Source: Azonexus hydrophilus DSM 23864 | GTDB taxonomy: Bacteria > Pseudomonadota > Gammaproteobacteria > Burkholderiales > Rhodocyclaceae | DNA: 64,000 bases | Assembly (NCBI RefSeq): GCF_000429605.1 | Contig: NZ_AUCE01000017.1 | Span: 62,001 to 126,000 of the forward strand | Reading direction: 5' to 3' | The notes under the pieces: model-generated | Databases searched by the model: none | What the model was told of the DNA's origin: nothing | What the model saw: the letters and a program-made list of their open reading frames with translations, nothing else | Translations under genes and position numbers: made by a program | Shown here: piece after piece, positions 1 to 6,449 of the stretch | Layout of the letters: every line of letters starts with the position of its first letter | How positions within the stretch are numbered: position 1 is the stretch's first letter

Positions 1-150
1 CATATGTCCGTTACACGTATAGTTTTATTAGGGCTTTTTGCACGCAATCCGCTGGAGTGGTTTGCTGCTGGCAAATAATAAACACCCCCGGTGTTTGCAT
101 TTGACTGTGTAGCGCCAGCCTTTAACCTTCGTGGATTTTTGGAGAAGGTA
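1..150. other. left edge, no confident gene
   Basis: AT-rich sequence before the first supported gene. An open frame enters from the left edge in frame 1 and stops at 76-78; its last residues read ARNPLEWFAAGK. It could be the C-terminus of a gene lying mostly outside the window, or chance. An ATG at position 4 would give only 24 codons and has no ribosome binding site I can see. Confidence 0.2.
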
Positions 151-456
151 ATGAGCTATTTTCAGTTAAAACACAACTGCCTGTACTGTGATGCTGCTTT
201 TGTTGTATGCACCACGGAACCGGAGAATTACGTGCTTGATTGCACTTATTGCCCACTTTGCGGAAACAAGGGAACCAGCATTCGTTTCTTTGATATCGTC
301 GCTGGCTGTGTTGATGATTTTGTGCCCGGGAATTCCGATATTGAGAGTTTCGGGCGATTCGTCGAGTTCGCCCAAAATGGCCAGTTTCGCGCTTATTCGC
401 TCAAAGAAGAGGCGCGCCTGCAAATTGACGCAGGGCTTGAGCAAAACGGGGTTTGA
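151..456 (+). CDS. hypothetical small zinc-ribbon-like protein
   Basis: A 101-residue protein I do not recognise. The start at 151 is chosen because GGAGAAGG lies 3 bases upstream (141-148); an in-frame extension to 91 has no such signal. Seen: a CLYC pair at residues 10-13 and CTYCPLCGN further on, so four or five cysteines in CxxC spacing that would suit a zinc ribbon. The C-terminal half is acidic and hydrophilic, with no membrane segment. Codon use and base composition are much more AT-rich than the genes after 4 kb, which suggests acquired DNA. A nucleic-acid or protein-binding role is only a guess from the ribbon. Confidence 0.55.
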   Translation: MSYFQLKHNCLYCDAAFVVCTTEPENYVLDCTYCPLCGNKGTSIRFFDIVAGCVDDFVPGNSDIESFGRFVEFAQNGQFRAYSLKEEARLQIDAGLEQNGV

Positions 457-460
457 CGGT

Positions 461-518
461 GGGAGGGCCACATCCGCCAAGGAAGTGCCCTCTTACCCTC
501 CCGAAAATCTTTTGTTTT
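461..518 (+). terminator. possible terminator after the small zinc-ribbon gene
   Basis: GGGAGGG at 461-467 can pair with CCCTCCC at 496-502, and an alternative stem pairs 463-471 with 485-492. A run rich in T (TCTTTTGTTTT) follows. The loop is large and the T run interrupted, so this is a moderate call. Confidence 0.35.
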
Positions 519-520
519 GG

Positions 521-620
521 TTATTCAGGTAGAGCCGCCTCTTTAGCTGGGTTGGAGCACCAAGAGTAGGTCGTGAGGGGGATACCCACCAGAATGCCAC
601 TGTCGCCTCCATTGATGGGT
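521..620 (-). pseudogene. degenerate 3' remnant of a ybaK homologue
   Basis: Read on the minus strand this matches the last ~33 codons of the intact ybaK at 3377-3865. It has INGG then GxLVGI, a stretch with homologous bases but shifted by a lost base, and finally EAALPE and a TAA stop at 521-523. The intact gene ends EAALPG and the other remnant (3957-4064) ends DAALPN. Between LVGI and EAAL the net loss is 3 bases, so the frame is regained. No upstream YbaK sequence is visible beyond about 620. It is in direct orientation to the intact ybaK 2.9 kb away, as expected for a duplicated integration target or a recombination scar. Confidence 0.7.
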
Positions 621-746
621 ATAGGCGGCTCAGCCAAAGGACCTGCTCTGGTTGCCAGCAGCTTGTAATCTTGGGAGATACGCAACCCCTCCGCTAATCG
701 GCTTCAGGAAACCCAGCACGGCAAGCAGAGGGTGTTCGCAGCAAAC

Positions 747-803
747 CCATGCATACAATCGATATGCATGGCATTGACGTCTTTGTGCGCAGCCATGTAT
801 ATT
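747..803 (+). promoter_or_regulatory. promoter and palindromic operator of the three-gene cassette
   Basis: TTGACG (774-779) and TATATT (798-803), 18 bases apart, form a good sigma-70 promoter 44 bases before the next start codon. Immediately upstream is a perfect 9-bp inverted repeat, CCATGCATA at 747-755 and TATGCATGG at 763-771 with a 7-base spacer, ending 2 bases before the -35. The first gene encodes a helix-turn-helix protein, so autoregulation through this dyad is a reasonable inference. The rest of 621-746 shows nothing further. Confidence 0.55.
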
Positions 804-846
804 GTGCATATGTTCAGTATCCACATCATGAAGCCAAGAGGGCAAA

Positions 847-1932
847 ATGCCTAAGAAGATATCCCCCCCGGAAATCACCGCCACCGAGCAGGCGGTCACC
901 GCTCTGACTCCGCTTGTTCCTCTGGACTCATTCCACGACGACGTAACGAATGTGTTCCTGCACTACATTCGAAACATTGGGTGGCTGGTTGATGCAAAGA
1001 CCGCTTGGTCCATTACCGGCGCGCCTGCACTTGAGCGGGATTCCGACCTTCTCCATCCGGAACTTCGTGCCTCCGACCTGGGGCTTACCTATTCGCACAT
1101 CAAGGACACCGAATTCGCCAAGTCGATGCAACGGATGTATGACTACGCATATTTCGGTCAGCTTGATTTGAGTGGCGATACACTGACTTACGAATCTATT
1201 CACACCTGGATAACGGCTCTGGTACTTGATGTTGCAGGTGCTGTCGGCAACGAGTGGGACTCATATGGCCTAGACGTCGTTGATTGCGCCCGCCGGTGCG
1301 AGAAAGTCTGTGATACAGCCAATGCACGTCGAATCCTGGAAGGTCATGAAGCGTTTTACCTGTTCAGTTCGCAAGGCAAAGAGGATTTCTGCGACGAAAA
1401 CATGCTGAACGTCAGGCAGGTCGCCTTGCTGAGTGGCATGGAAGAAATGAGCATCCGTGCAGCGGCAAATCCGAATCGTGCGAATCAATTGAAGCCTACC
1501 AAGACTGAATACGGCACTCGCTTTGAAAGCGCCGTCGTCAAAGAATGGCTTATCCAGAAGAAACGCTATGTGCCAATCACTCGATGCTACCGTGGAGGTG
1601 ACATCAATCTTGAACAACGTCGCTTTACTAGCCGCGATGACTTGCTCTCCGCCCTAGAGTCTCGCTACACGAGGCTTGTCCTCGAACAGGGCTTTGAGAG
1701 TGTTGGGTCCCCCTTGGTTGAACTCGGAATTTTCTCGGAACTTAGTCCCGGGACTACTCGCATTTGCTTGCCACACGACCTATTCGACCACGAAGACATG
1801 ACACGCGGTTTGGCACGGACTTTTGGACTGCCGGAGGAACTTCTCCTGCTTCGTGGGAAAGAGGCTTTGGCAGCTGAAAGCCTTCGCAACATTGAGCGGG
1901 CAATCAAAGACCTTTCTGCCCAACAAAAATAG
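847..1932 (+). CDS. hypothetical protein with central helix-turn-helix, first gene of an accessory operon
   Basis: A 361-residue protein. The start follows AAGAGGG at 836-842. Residues 1-180 are largely helical with no family I recognise. Residues ~186-245 look like a DNA-binding helix-turn-helix of the excisionase/MerR style: LNVRQVALLSGM, then a second helix beginning SIRAA, then VKEWLIQKKRYVP, resembling the WLxxRxxxP ending often seen in such domains. The C-terminal ~115 residues are again helical and end with a charged tail. It lies 30 bases before a UDG-fold gene, which in turn is 9 bases before a third gene, so all three are probably co-transcribed. It may regulate the cassette through the palindrome just upstream, or guide the second protein to DNA. 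AT-rich relative to the core genome. Confidence 0.6.
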   Translation: MPKKISPPEITATEQAVTALTPLVPLDSFHDDVTNVFLHYIRNIGWLVDAKTAWSITGAPALERDSDLLHPELRASDLGLTYSHIKDTEFAKSMQRMYDYAYFGQLDLSGDTLTYESIHTWITALVLDVAGAVGNEWDSYGLDVVDCARRCEKVCDTANARRILEGHEAFYLFSSQGKEDFCDENMLNVRQVALLSGMEEMSIRAAANPNRANQLKPTKTEYGTRFESAVVKEWLIQKKRYVPITRCYRGGDINLEQRRFTSRDDLLSALESRYTRLVLEQGFESVGSPLVELGIFSELSPGTTRICLPHDLFDHEDMTRGLARTFGLPEELLLLRGKEALAAESLRNIERAIKDLSAQQK

Positions 1933-1962
1933 TTTTTGCATTCCCAGGAGACCTTAAAAATC

Positions 1963-2742
1963 ATGGAAAAGAGCCTCTTTCAACGCTTTGCTCCCGTCAT
2001 CCGTTCCCTTTCCCCCGCAGAGCTGGTTGGTGCCCCCTCGCTCTACGACAAGCTGACCTTGGCCGAGCAGGGCGACCTCCGCGTTTGCTATGTTCCTTTT
2101 GAGTACATCAATCCCGAGGCTCGAGTCGTTATCGTTGGTATTACCCCCGGGCACACACAGATGCTGAACGCTCTGAAAGAGGCACGCCGTCAACTAGACC
2201 AGGGAGCTACGAATGAGGTTGTTCTGAAAGCAGCCAAGGCAACCGGTGCATTCAGTGGTACGATGCGCCCAAATTTGACCGGCCTTCTGGACGCTGTGGG
2301 TATTCACAAGTGGTTGGGCATCAGCAGTTGTACTGAGCTTTTTCAGTCGGCTGCTCACTTGGTGCAAACGACGTCGGTCCTGCGGAATCCTGTTTTCGTT
2401 AAGGGTGAGAACTATAACGGCACGCCTAACATGACGAAGAACGCGCTTTTGCAAAAGCAGCTGACAACCTACTTTGCCGAAGATGTGGCTGCACTGCCAA
2501 AAGCGGTTTTCGTTCCGCTCGGGGATAAGGTCGCTGAAGCGCTGCACTACCTGGCTACCCAAGGTTTGATGGACCGTTCTCGAATCTTGGATGGACTGCC
2601 GCATCCATCAGGTGCAAATGCTGAGCGCATCGCCTATTTCATGGGTCGGAAGCCGCGCCATGAACTATCTGTCAAAACGAATCCGGAAAAGCTGGATGAA
2701 GCCCGCACGGGGCTCCAAAAGCGCGTTCTGGCGTTGGCTTAA
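1963..2742 (+). CDS. uracil-DNA-glycosylase-fold protein, accessory operon
   Basis: A 259-residue protein. I prefer the ATG at 1963, with AGGAG at 1946-1950, over an in-frame TTG at 1936. Seen: a beta-strand followed by GITPG at residues 59-63, where UDG-superfamily enzymes carry GEAPG or GQDPYH; a strand with FVPLGDKV; and PHPSG near residues 213-217, equivalent to the C-terminal HPS motif. These place it in the UDG-like fold (family knowledge). The acidic or Asp catalytic residue of the first motif is replaced, so uracil excision is doubtful; another modified base, nucleotide sensing or binding only is possible. Its neighbours are a helix-turn-helix protein and a small unknown protein on a putative mobile segment. 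Confidence 0.6.
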   Translation: MEKSLFQRFAPVIRSLSPAELVGAPSLYDKLTLAEQGDLRVCYVPFEYINPEARVVIVGITPGHTQMLNALKEARRQLDQGATNEVVLKAAKATGAFSGTMRPNLTGLLDAVGIHKWLGISSCTELFQSAAHLVQTTSVLRNPVFVKGENYNGTPNMTKNALLQKQLTTYFAEDVAALPKAVFVPLGDKVAEALHYLATQGLMDRSRILDGLPHPSGANAERIAYFMGRKPRHELSVKTNPEKLDEARTGLQKRVLALA

Positions 2743-2751
2743 GGGGGAGCC

Positions 2752-3186
2752 ATGGCCAATATGTCCAATGAAGTTCGCCAGCGCATTCTTGAGGTTGCGA
2801 AGAGCAAGTCGTTCGTTGCAATGGTCGACCATGCAGGTGCTGACCATTACGATAAGAACTTGATGTTTCAGTCTCCGTACTTCAAGTCGGCTGTATTCAT
2901 CGACAAAGTGACTGGCGTCAGTAAGTCATCCGGCGACTTTAGCTACTTGAAAGTCGCAGTACGGCCTGAGTTTTTTAAGGTCGAACTAATTAACCCCGCA
3001 CTTGGCATTGAGGACTACATCAGCAGTCAGAGCAAGGTCAATCGCCATCACAGCAGCAACTATCGAGGTGGAAATTTCCCGAACGATATTCCAGGGAAGA
3101 ACGAGCCATACGGGAAGTGCTACAAAGTTCGGAGCCTCAAGGCGCTAACGACATTGCTTGCCGGTTTGGCAGGTCAGCCGGTTTAA
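2752..3186 (+). CDS. hypothetical protein, third gene of accessory operon
   Basis: A 144-residue protein with no family I recognise. The start at 2752 follows AAGGGGGAG, 9 bases after the stop of the UDG-fold gene; an ATG at 2761 is a weaker alternative. The N-terminus is a charged helix. The middle alternates hydrophobic strands (SAVFIDKV, YLKVAVRP) and the C-terminal half has a polar His/Asn/Gly segment (NRHHSSNYRGGN) followed by LKALTTLLAGLAG. No signal peptide or membrane segment. A terminator follows at 3260, so this is the last gene of the unit. Translational coupling suggests it works with the two upstream proteins. Confidence 0.55.
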   Translation: MANMSNEVRQRILEVAKSKSFVAMVDHAGADHYDKNLMFQSPYFKSAVFIDKVTGVSKSSGDFSYLKVAVRPEFFKVELINPALGIEDYISSQSKVNRHHSSNYRGGNFPNDIPGKNEPYGKCYKVRSLKALTTLLAGLAGQPV

Positions 3187-3259
3187 AAGTCATGCCCAAC
3201 GCCGGTTAGGCGTGACGCCAGGAGAGACTGGAACCTTTCGTAGAGCTTCAAGCTCCTTC

Positions 3260-3293
3260 GCCCGCAGGATGAAAATCCAGCGGGCATTTTTTT
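3260..3293 (+). terminator. rho-independent terminator of the accessory operon
   Basis: GCCCGC (3260-3265) pairs with GCGGGC (3280-3285), with an inner GGAT/ATCC stem around a GAAA loop, followed by ATTTTTTT. A strong, classic terminator about 75 bases after the third gene; nothing else is evident in 3187-3376. Confidence 0.85.
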
Positions 3294-3376
3294 CCAAAGC
3301 ATAATTACGAAGCGCCGCGAGAAGGAATGATGTCCTATGCGTAAGGCTCCTGCACACTTCACTCCGGATAGGCTAA

Positions 3377-3865
3377 CTAGCCCGGTAGAGCAGCTTCTAC
3401 AACTATAGGTTGCAGCACCCTGAGCAGGTCGTGAGGGTGAATGCCCACAAGAAAGCCCCTGCGTCCGCCGTTGATGTAAATGACAGAGAGGGACAAGATG
3501 CCCTTCTCGATAAATACCGGCATGGCTTTCTTTGTGCCGAAGGGACTTGTGCCCCCAACTAAATAGCCACTGTGGCGATTGGCCACCTCCGGCTTGCATG
3601 GTTCGACCTTCTTGCAGCCGACTTGCCGGGCGAGCTCTTTGGTCGAAACCTTACAATCACCGTGCATCAAGACGATGAGAGGTTTGGCATGCTCGTCTTC
3701 CATAACGAGCGTTTTGACCACGGCATGCTCGTCGACATTGAGTTCGCGGGCAGAGACCTTGGTGCCGCCGTGCTCCTCGTAGGGGTACAAGTGAGTAGAG
3801 AAGGCGACTTTATGTGCCTTCAGGAACTTGGTTGCCGGAGTCTCCGGTGCATGTTCGGTCTTCAT
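3377..3865 (-). CDS. ybaK: Cys-tRNA(Pro)/aminoacyl-tRNA deacylase YbaK
   Basis: A 162-residue cytoplasmic protein of the YbaK/ProX family, which hydrolyses misacylated Cys-tRNA(Pro) in trans. The start ATG at 3863-3865 gives the usual MKTExxxTPATKFL beginning; a longer in-frame extension has no family similarity. Seen: EHGGTKVSARELNV, VVKTLVMED, the lysine-containing KVEPCKPEVANRHSGYLVGGTSPFG core and the YINGGRRGFLVGI ending. Full family length. Its GC content is lower than genes past 4 kb, and its 3' end exists in two further partial copies (521-620 and 3957-4064), so this copy may have arrived with the accessory segment. Function is confident; its origin is inference. Confidence 0.92.
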   Translation of the reverse strand: MKTEHAPETPATKFLKAHKVAFSTHLYPYEEHGGTKVSARELNVDEHAVVKTLVMEDEHAKPLIVLMHGDCKVSTKELARQVGCKKVEPCKPEVANRHSGYLVGGTSPFGTKKAMPVFIEKGILSLSVIYINGGRRGFLVGIHPHDLLRVLQPIVVEAALPG

Positions 3866-3956
3866 GGGTAGAATGATACCCGATGCCTTGCATACGGCCT
3901 TCAGCCATACTGCACAAGGGTTTTCAGGCACCCAAAAAATCCGCAGCTAATAGCCA

Positions 3957-4064
3957 TTTATCTATATCAACGGCGGTAAGCGCGGCTTTCTGGTCGGTAT
4001 CGACCCGGCCATCCTGAGCAGCGTGCTCAAGGCGAAACCGGTCGACGCCGCTCTACCAAATTAA
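3957..4064 (+). pseudogene. 3' remnant of a second, GC-rich ybaK
   Basis: Read on the plus strand, it encodes FIYINGGKRGFLVGID, then about 20 residues ending VDAALPN and a TAA at 4062-4064. This is the last ~35 residues of a YbaK protein, in frame and undamaged. The codon directly before (3951-3953) is a stop, so the 5' part is missing. Its GC-rich codons match the core genome, unlike the intact ybaK next door on the other strand. It looks like the tail of the native gene cut off by insertion or recombination, and it marks the right border of the AT-rich segment. Confidence 0.8.
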
Positions 4065-4084
4065 AACAAGCTATCACTAGAATT

Positions 4085-4109
4085 TAATCAATCGATTAGA
4101 TCAATCGAC
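4085..4109 (+). promoter_or_regulatory. possible operator upstream of the metal transporter
   Basis: TAATC (4085-4089) and GATTA (4094-4098) form an inverted repeat, and ATCAATCGA occurs twice, at 4087-4095 and 4100-4108. It lies 40-60 bases before a strong ribosome binding site, GAGGAG at 4137-4142. Regulator unknown; a metal-responsive one is only a guess from the downstream gene. Confidence 0.3.
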
Positions 4110-4148
4110 GGTTACGGCATAAAGTTCCTCCATCACGAGGAGAAAGCC

Positions 4149-5024
4149 ATGACCCAGATCGTTGCCCGCCACTACGCCCGCCCCGCCGCCCGCAAGCATT
4201 TGTGGACCGGTATCGCCATGGCCGTCGTCGCCCTGGCCTTCGGCATCGACCAGGCCGCTCAGTGGTTCGCCGCCCACCCGATGGCCCTGACCGGCCTCCA
4301 GGCCAGTCTGTTCGCCGGCCTGGCCACGGGTCTTGGCGCCATTCCCGTACTCTTCATGCGCCGCCCGACGGAACACCTGATGGCGCCGATGCTCGGCCTC
4401 GCCGGCGGCATGATGCTCGCCGCCAGCCTGTTCTCATTGCTCGTCCCGGCCGTGCAGACGGTCGCCACCAGCAGCGCCCCGCTCGGCCTCGGCATCGCCA
4501 CCGCGCTGGCCCTGCTCGGCGGCGCGGCGATGATGCACTGGATGGACCAGCGGACCGAACACAGCCACGTCGAATCGGTCGACAGCCGCCGGGCGCTGCC
4601 GCAGGTCGGCCTGGTGGTCGCCGCCATCGCCCTGCACAACGTCCCGGAAGGTCTGGCGGTCGGTGTTGCTGCGGCTTCCGGCGTCGATCACGGAATGACG
4701 CTCGGCATCGCCATCCAGAACGTACCCGAAGGCTGGATCGTCGCCAGCGCCATGATCGCCCTCGGTGCCGGCCCGCTGCGCGCCGCCTTGATGGCCTTGG
4801 CCACCGGCCTGGTCGAACCGGTCGGCGGTTTGTTCGGGGTGATTGCCAGCACGGCAGCCGGCGCCGCCCTGCCGCTGACGCTCGCCGCAGCGGCCGGCGC
4901 CATGCTCTGGGTGGTCAGCCACGAACTGATCCCGGCCTCGCACCGCCCGGGGCGTGAGGCCGCCGGCACCGCCGGCCTGCTCGCCGGTTTCGCGGTGATG
5001 ACGACGCTGGCGGTCGGGCTTTAA
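4149..5024 (+). CDS. ZIP-family metal transporter
   Basis: A 291-residue inner-membrane protein. About eight hydrophobic segments are visible. The hallmark ZIP sequence HNVPEG begins at residue 163, and a second QNVPEG occurs ~28 residues later; these histidine, asparagine and glutamate residues line the metal path in the family. A His-containing loop (TEHSHVES) lies between segments 3 and 4, where ZIP proteins bind metal. Zinc or other divalent cation uptake is the family role; the direction and metal are not decided by sequence. It converges on folB with a 4-base overlap of stop codons and has its own ribosome binding site, so it is probably monocistronic. Confidence 0.85.
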   Translation: MTQIVARHYARPAARKHLWTGIAMAVVALAFGIDQAAQWFAAHPMALTGLQASLFAGLATGLGAIPVLFMRRPTEHLMAPMLGLAGGMMLAASLFSLLVPAVQTVATSSAPLGLGIATALALLGGAAMMHWMDQRTEHSHVESVDSRRALPQVGLVVAAIALHNVPEGLAVGVAAASGVDHGMTLGIAIQNVPEGWIVASAMIALGAGPLRAALMALATGLVEPVGGLFGVIASTAAGAALPLTLAAAAGAMLWVVSHELIPASHRPGREAAGTAGLLAGFAVMTTLAVGL

Positions 5025-5371
5025 ATCGAGCGCTCGATGACCACGCCGACGCGTTTGACGCCCGGCATCATGCCAAGTTTGGCGACCGAGACACGGACCC
5101 ACTGCGCGGCAAAGTTCTCCAGCAGCCAGGTGGCGATGTGCTCGGTCAGCTTTTCCAGCAGGTTGAAATGGCTGGCGGCGAGGTCCTTGCGCAGTCGCTC
5201 GACGACGACCGCGTAGTCCACGGTATCGCGGATGTCGTCGCTGGCCCCGGCCGAGGTCGTCGATACACCGATGTGCAGCGTGATTTCGACCGTCTGCGGC
5301 ACAGCCTTTTCGCGCGGATAGATGCCTATCCACGTTTCGGCGCGCAGTTCCTCGATGAAAATGATGTCCAT
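5021..5371 (-). CDS. folB: dihydroneopterin aldolase
   Basis: A 116-residue FolB, which converts 7,8-dihydroneopterin to 6-hydroxymethyl-dihydropterin and glycolaldehyde in folate synthesis. The start MDIIFIEELRAETWIG at 5369-5371 matches the family's usual beginning. Conserved features visible are the IGIYPREK segment, the DTVDYAVVVERL segment with the substrate-contacting Tyr, LLEKLTEHIA with the catalytic-type Lys and Glu, and the final GVKRVGVVIER strand. Length is typical. It is divergent from plsY, with which it shares a 67-base promoter region, a common arrangement in proteobacteria. Confidence 0.93.
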   Translation of the reverse strand: MDIIFIEELRAETWIGIYPREKAVPQTVEITLHIGVSTTSAGASDDIRDTVDYAVVVERLRKDLAASHFNLLEKLTEHIATWLLENFAAQWVRVSVAKLGMMPGVKRVGVVIERSI

Positions 5372-5438
5372 GTGACGGTCGACCGTGATCCGGGGTGTAA
5401 AATTCGCCGCGATTGTACCTCTGAGACCGCCAAAACCC

Positions 5439-6035
5439 ATGGAAATCCTGCTCGCCATCCTTGCTGCCTACCTGCTTGGCTCCGTGCCCTTCGCGATGAT
5501 TTCTTCGAAGCTGTTCGGCCTGGCCGACCCGCGCACCTACGGTTCGGGCAACCCCGGCGCGACCAACGTGCTGCGCAGCGGCAACAAGAAAGCTGCCTTG
5601 TTCACCTTGATCGGCGACGCCCTCAAAGGCTGGCTGGCCGTCTTCCTCGCGCAGCAGGCCGAACTCTCCGGCATGACCGTCGGCTTCGTCGCACTGGCCG
5701 TGTTCTTCGGGCACCTGTTCCCGATCTTCCTCAAATTCAAGGGCGGCAAGGGCGTTGCCACCGGCGCCGGCGCGCTACTCGCGCTCGATCCCATCCTCGG
5801 CCTGATGGTCCTCGGCACCTGGCTGCTGGTCGCCTATGTGTCGCGCTATTCCTCGCTCGCCGCGCTGATCGCCGCCGCCACCGCACCGCTGTACTCGGCA
5901 CTGATGCACGGCACCAACGGTCAGTTTGCCGTCGTCGGCATCATCGCCATGGCCCTGATCATCAAGCACTGGCAGAACCTGCAACGCCTGATGGCCGGCC
6001 AGGAAAGCAAGATCGGCAGCAAGAAGAAGGGATAG
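5439..6035 (+). CDS. plsY: acyl-phosphate:glycerol-3-phosphate acyltransferase
   Basis: A 198-residue inner-membrane enzyme that transfers an acyl group from acyl phosphate to glycerol 3-phosphate, the first step of phospholipid synthesis. The start at 5439 gives MEILLAILAAYLLGSVPF. The three PlsY motifs are present: GSVPFAMI with SGNPGATN in the first cytoplasmic loop, the GHLFPIFLKFKGGKGVAT segment, and later the RYSSLAAL region. Five or so membrane spans are visible and the tail is Lys-rich (SKIGSKKKG). Length is normal. Divergent from folB. Confidence 0.94.
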   Translation: MEILLAILAAYLLGSVPFAMISSKLFGLADPRTYGSGNPGATNVLRSGNKKAALFTLIGDALKGWLAVFLAQQAELSGMTVGFVALAVFFGHLFPIFLKFKGGKGVATGAGALLALDPILGLMVLGTWLLVAYVSRYSSLAALIAAATAPLYSALMHGTNGQFAVVGIIAMALIIKHWQNLQRLMAGQESKIGSKKKG

Positions 6036-6127
6036 CGGCAAGGCATCGGCCGGATGCAGAAAATCGATTGGTCGCCAGCGCTGAGTTTGCCTAAAGTGAG
6101 CAGGTCAGCAACGCACAGGAGACCATC

Positions 6128-6220
6128 ATGCTCAGCCGCCTCATTCAATCCCTGATCGGCGACGAAGCGCCTTGGGAAAACTACCTCGACGTCTTCGCCA
6201 GCCTGCCGGAAAACTTCTGA
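6128..6220 (+). CDS. possible 30-residue small protein
   Basis: A short frame (MLSRLIQSLIGDEAPWENYL...) preceded by AGGAGA with good spacing (6117-6122). The N-terminal half could form an amphipathic helix and the rest is acidic. It sits in the 260-base gap between plsY and the end of tsaD. I recognise no family. Only the ribosome binding site and codon use support it. Confidence 0.35.
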   Translation: MLSRLIQSLIGDEAPWENYLDVFASLPENF

Positions 6221-6233
6221 GCCGCCAGCCGCC

Positions 6234-6449
6234 ATGGGTAAAAAGGACTGTTGCGGCAAGAAGCCGGCGTGTCGGAAATGCCCGAAACGCAGGAATCAGC
6301 TCGACTTTTCCGTCATCTGCATCAACGGCCAGCGCGGCTGCACGCTGAAACTGCCGGCCGGCTTGGCCGAGGAACCGGCCTGCAATCTGAGGCAACCAGC
6401 CAGCGCGATCATGGCGCCGTTGTCGGTACAGAAGGCCAGTTCCGGGTAA
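6234..6449 (+). CDS. possible cysteine-rich small protein overlapping tsaD antisense
   Basis: A 71-codon frame starting [19 protein letters not shown], a Lys/Cys-rich beginning like small proteobacterial proteins with a CC...C..CPK pattern. It starts 14 bases after the previous small frame but runs 154 bases antisense into the 3' end of tsaD. The part after residue ~22 has no such character and may be a shadow of tsaD. Either the real gene is short with a sequence variant, or the whole frame is chance. Confidence 0.3.
   Translation: MGKKDCCGKKPACRKCPKRRNQLDFSVICINGQRGCTLKLPAGLAEEPACNLRQPASAIMAPLSVQKASSG

Noticed and set aside
3194..3211. GCCCAAC and GTTAGGC, resembling the outer boxes of an integron attC site
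   Set aside because: They are 4 bases apart instead of about 50-130, no matching second pair lies nearby and there is no integron integrase; most likely chance.
4202..5714. Long open frames in the wrong frames of GC-rich genes, for example across the metal transporter and folB
   Set aside because: Arg/Gly/Ala-rich translations without motifs, explained by the codon bias of the real genes.
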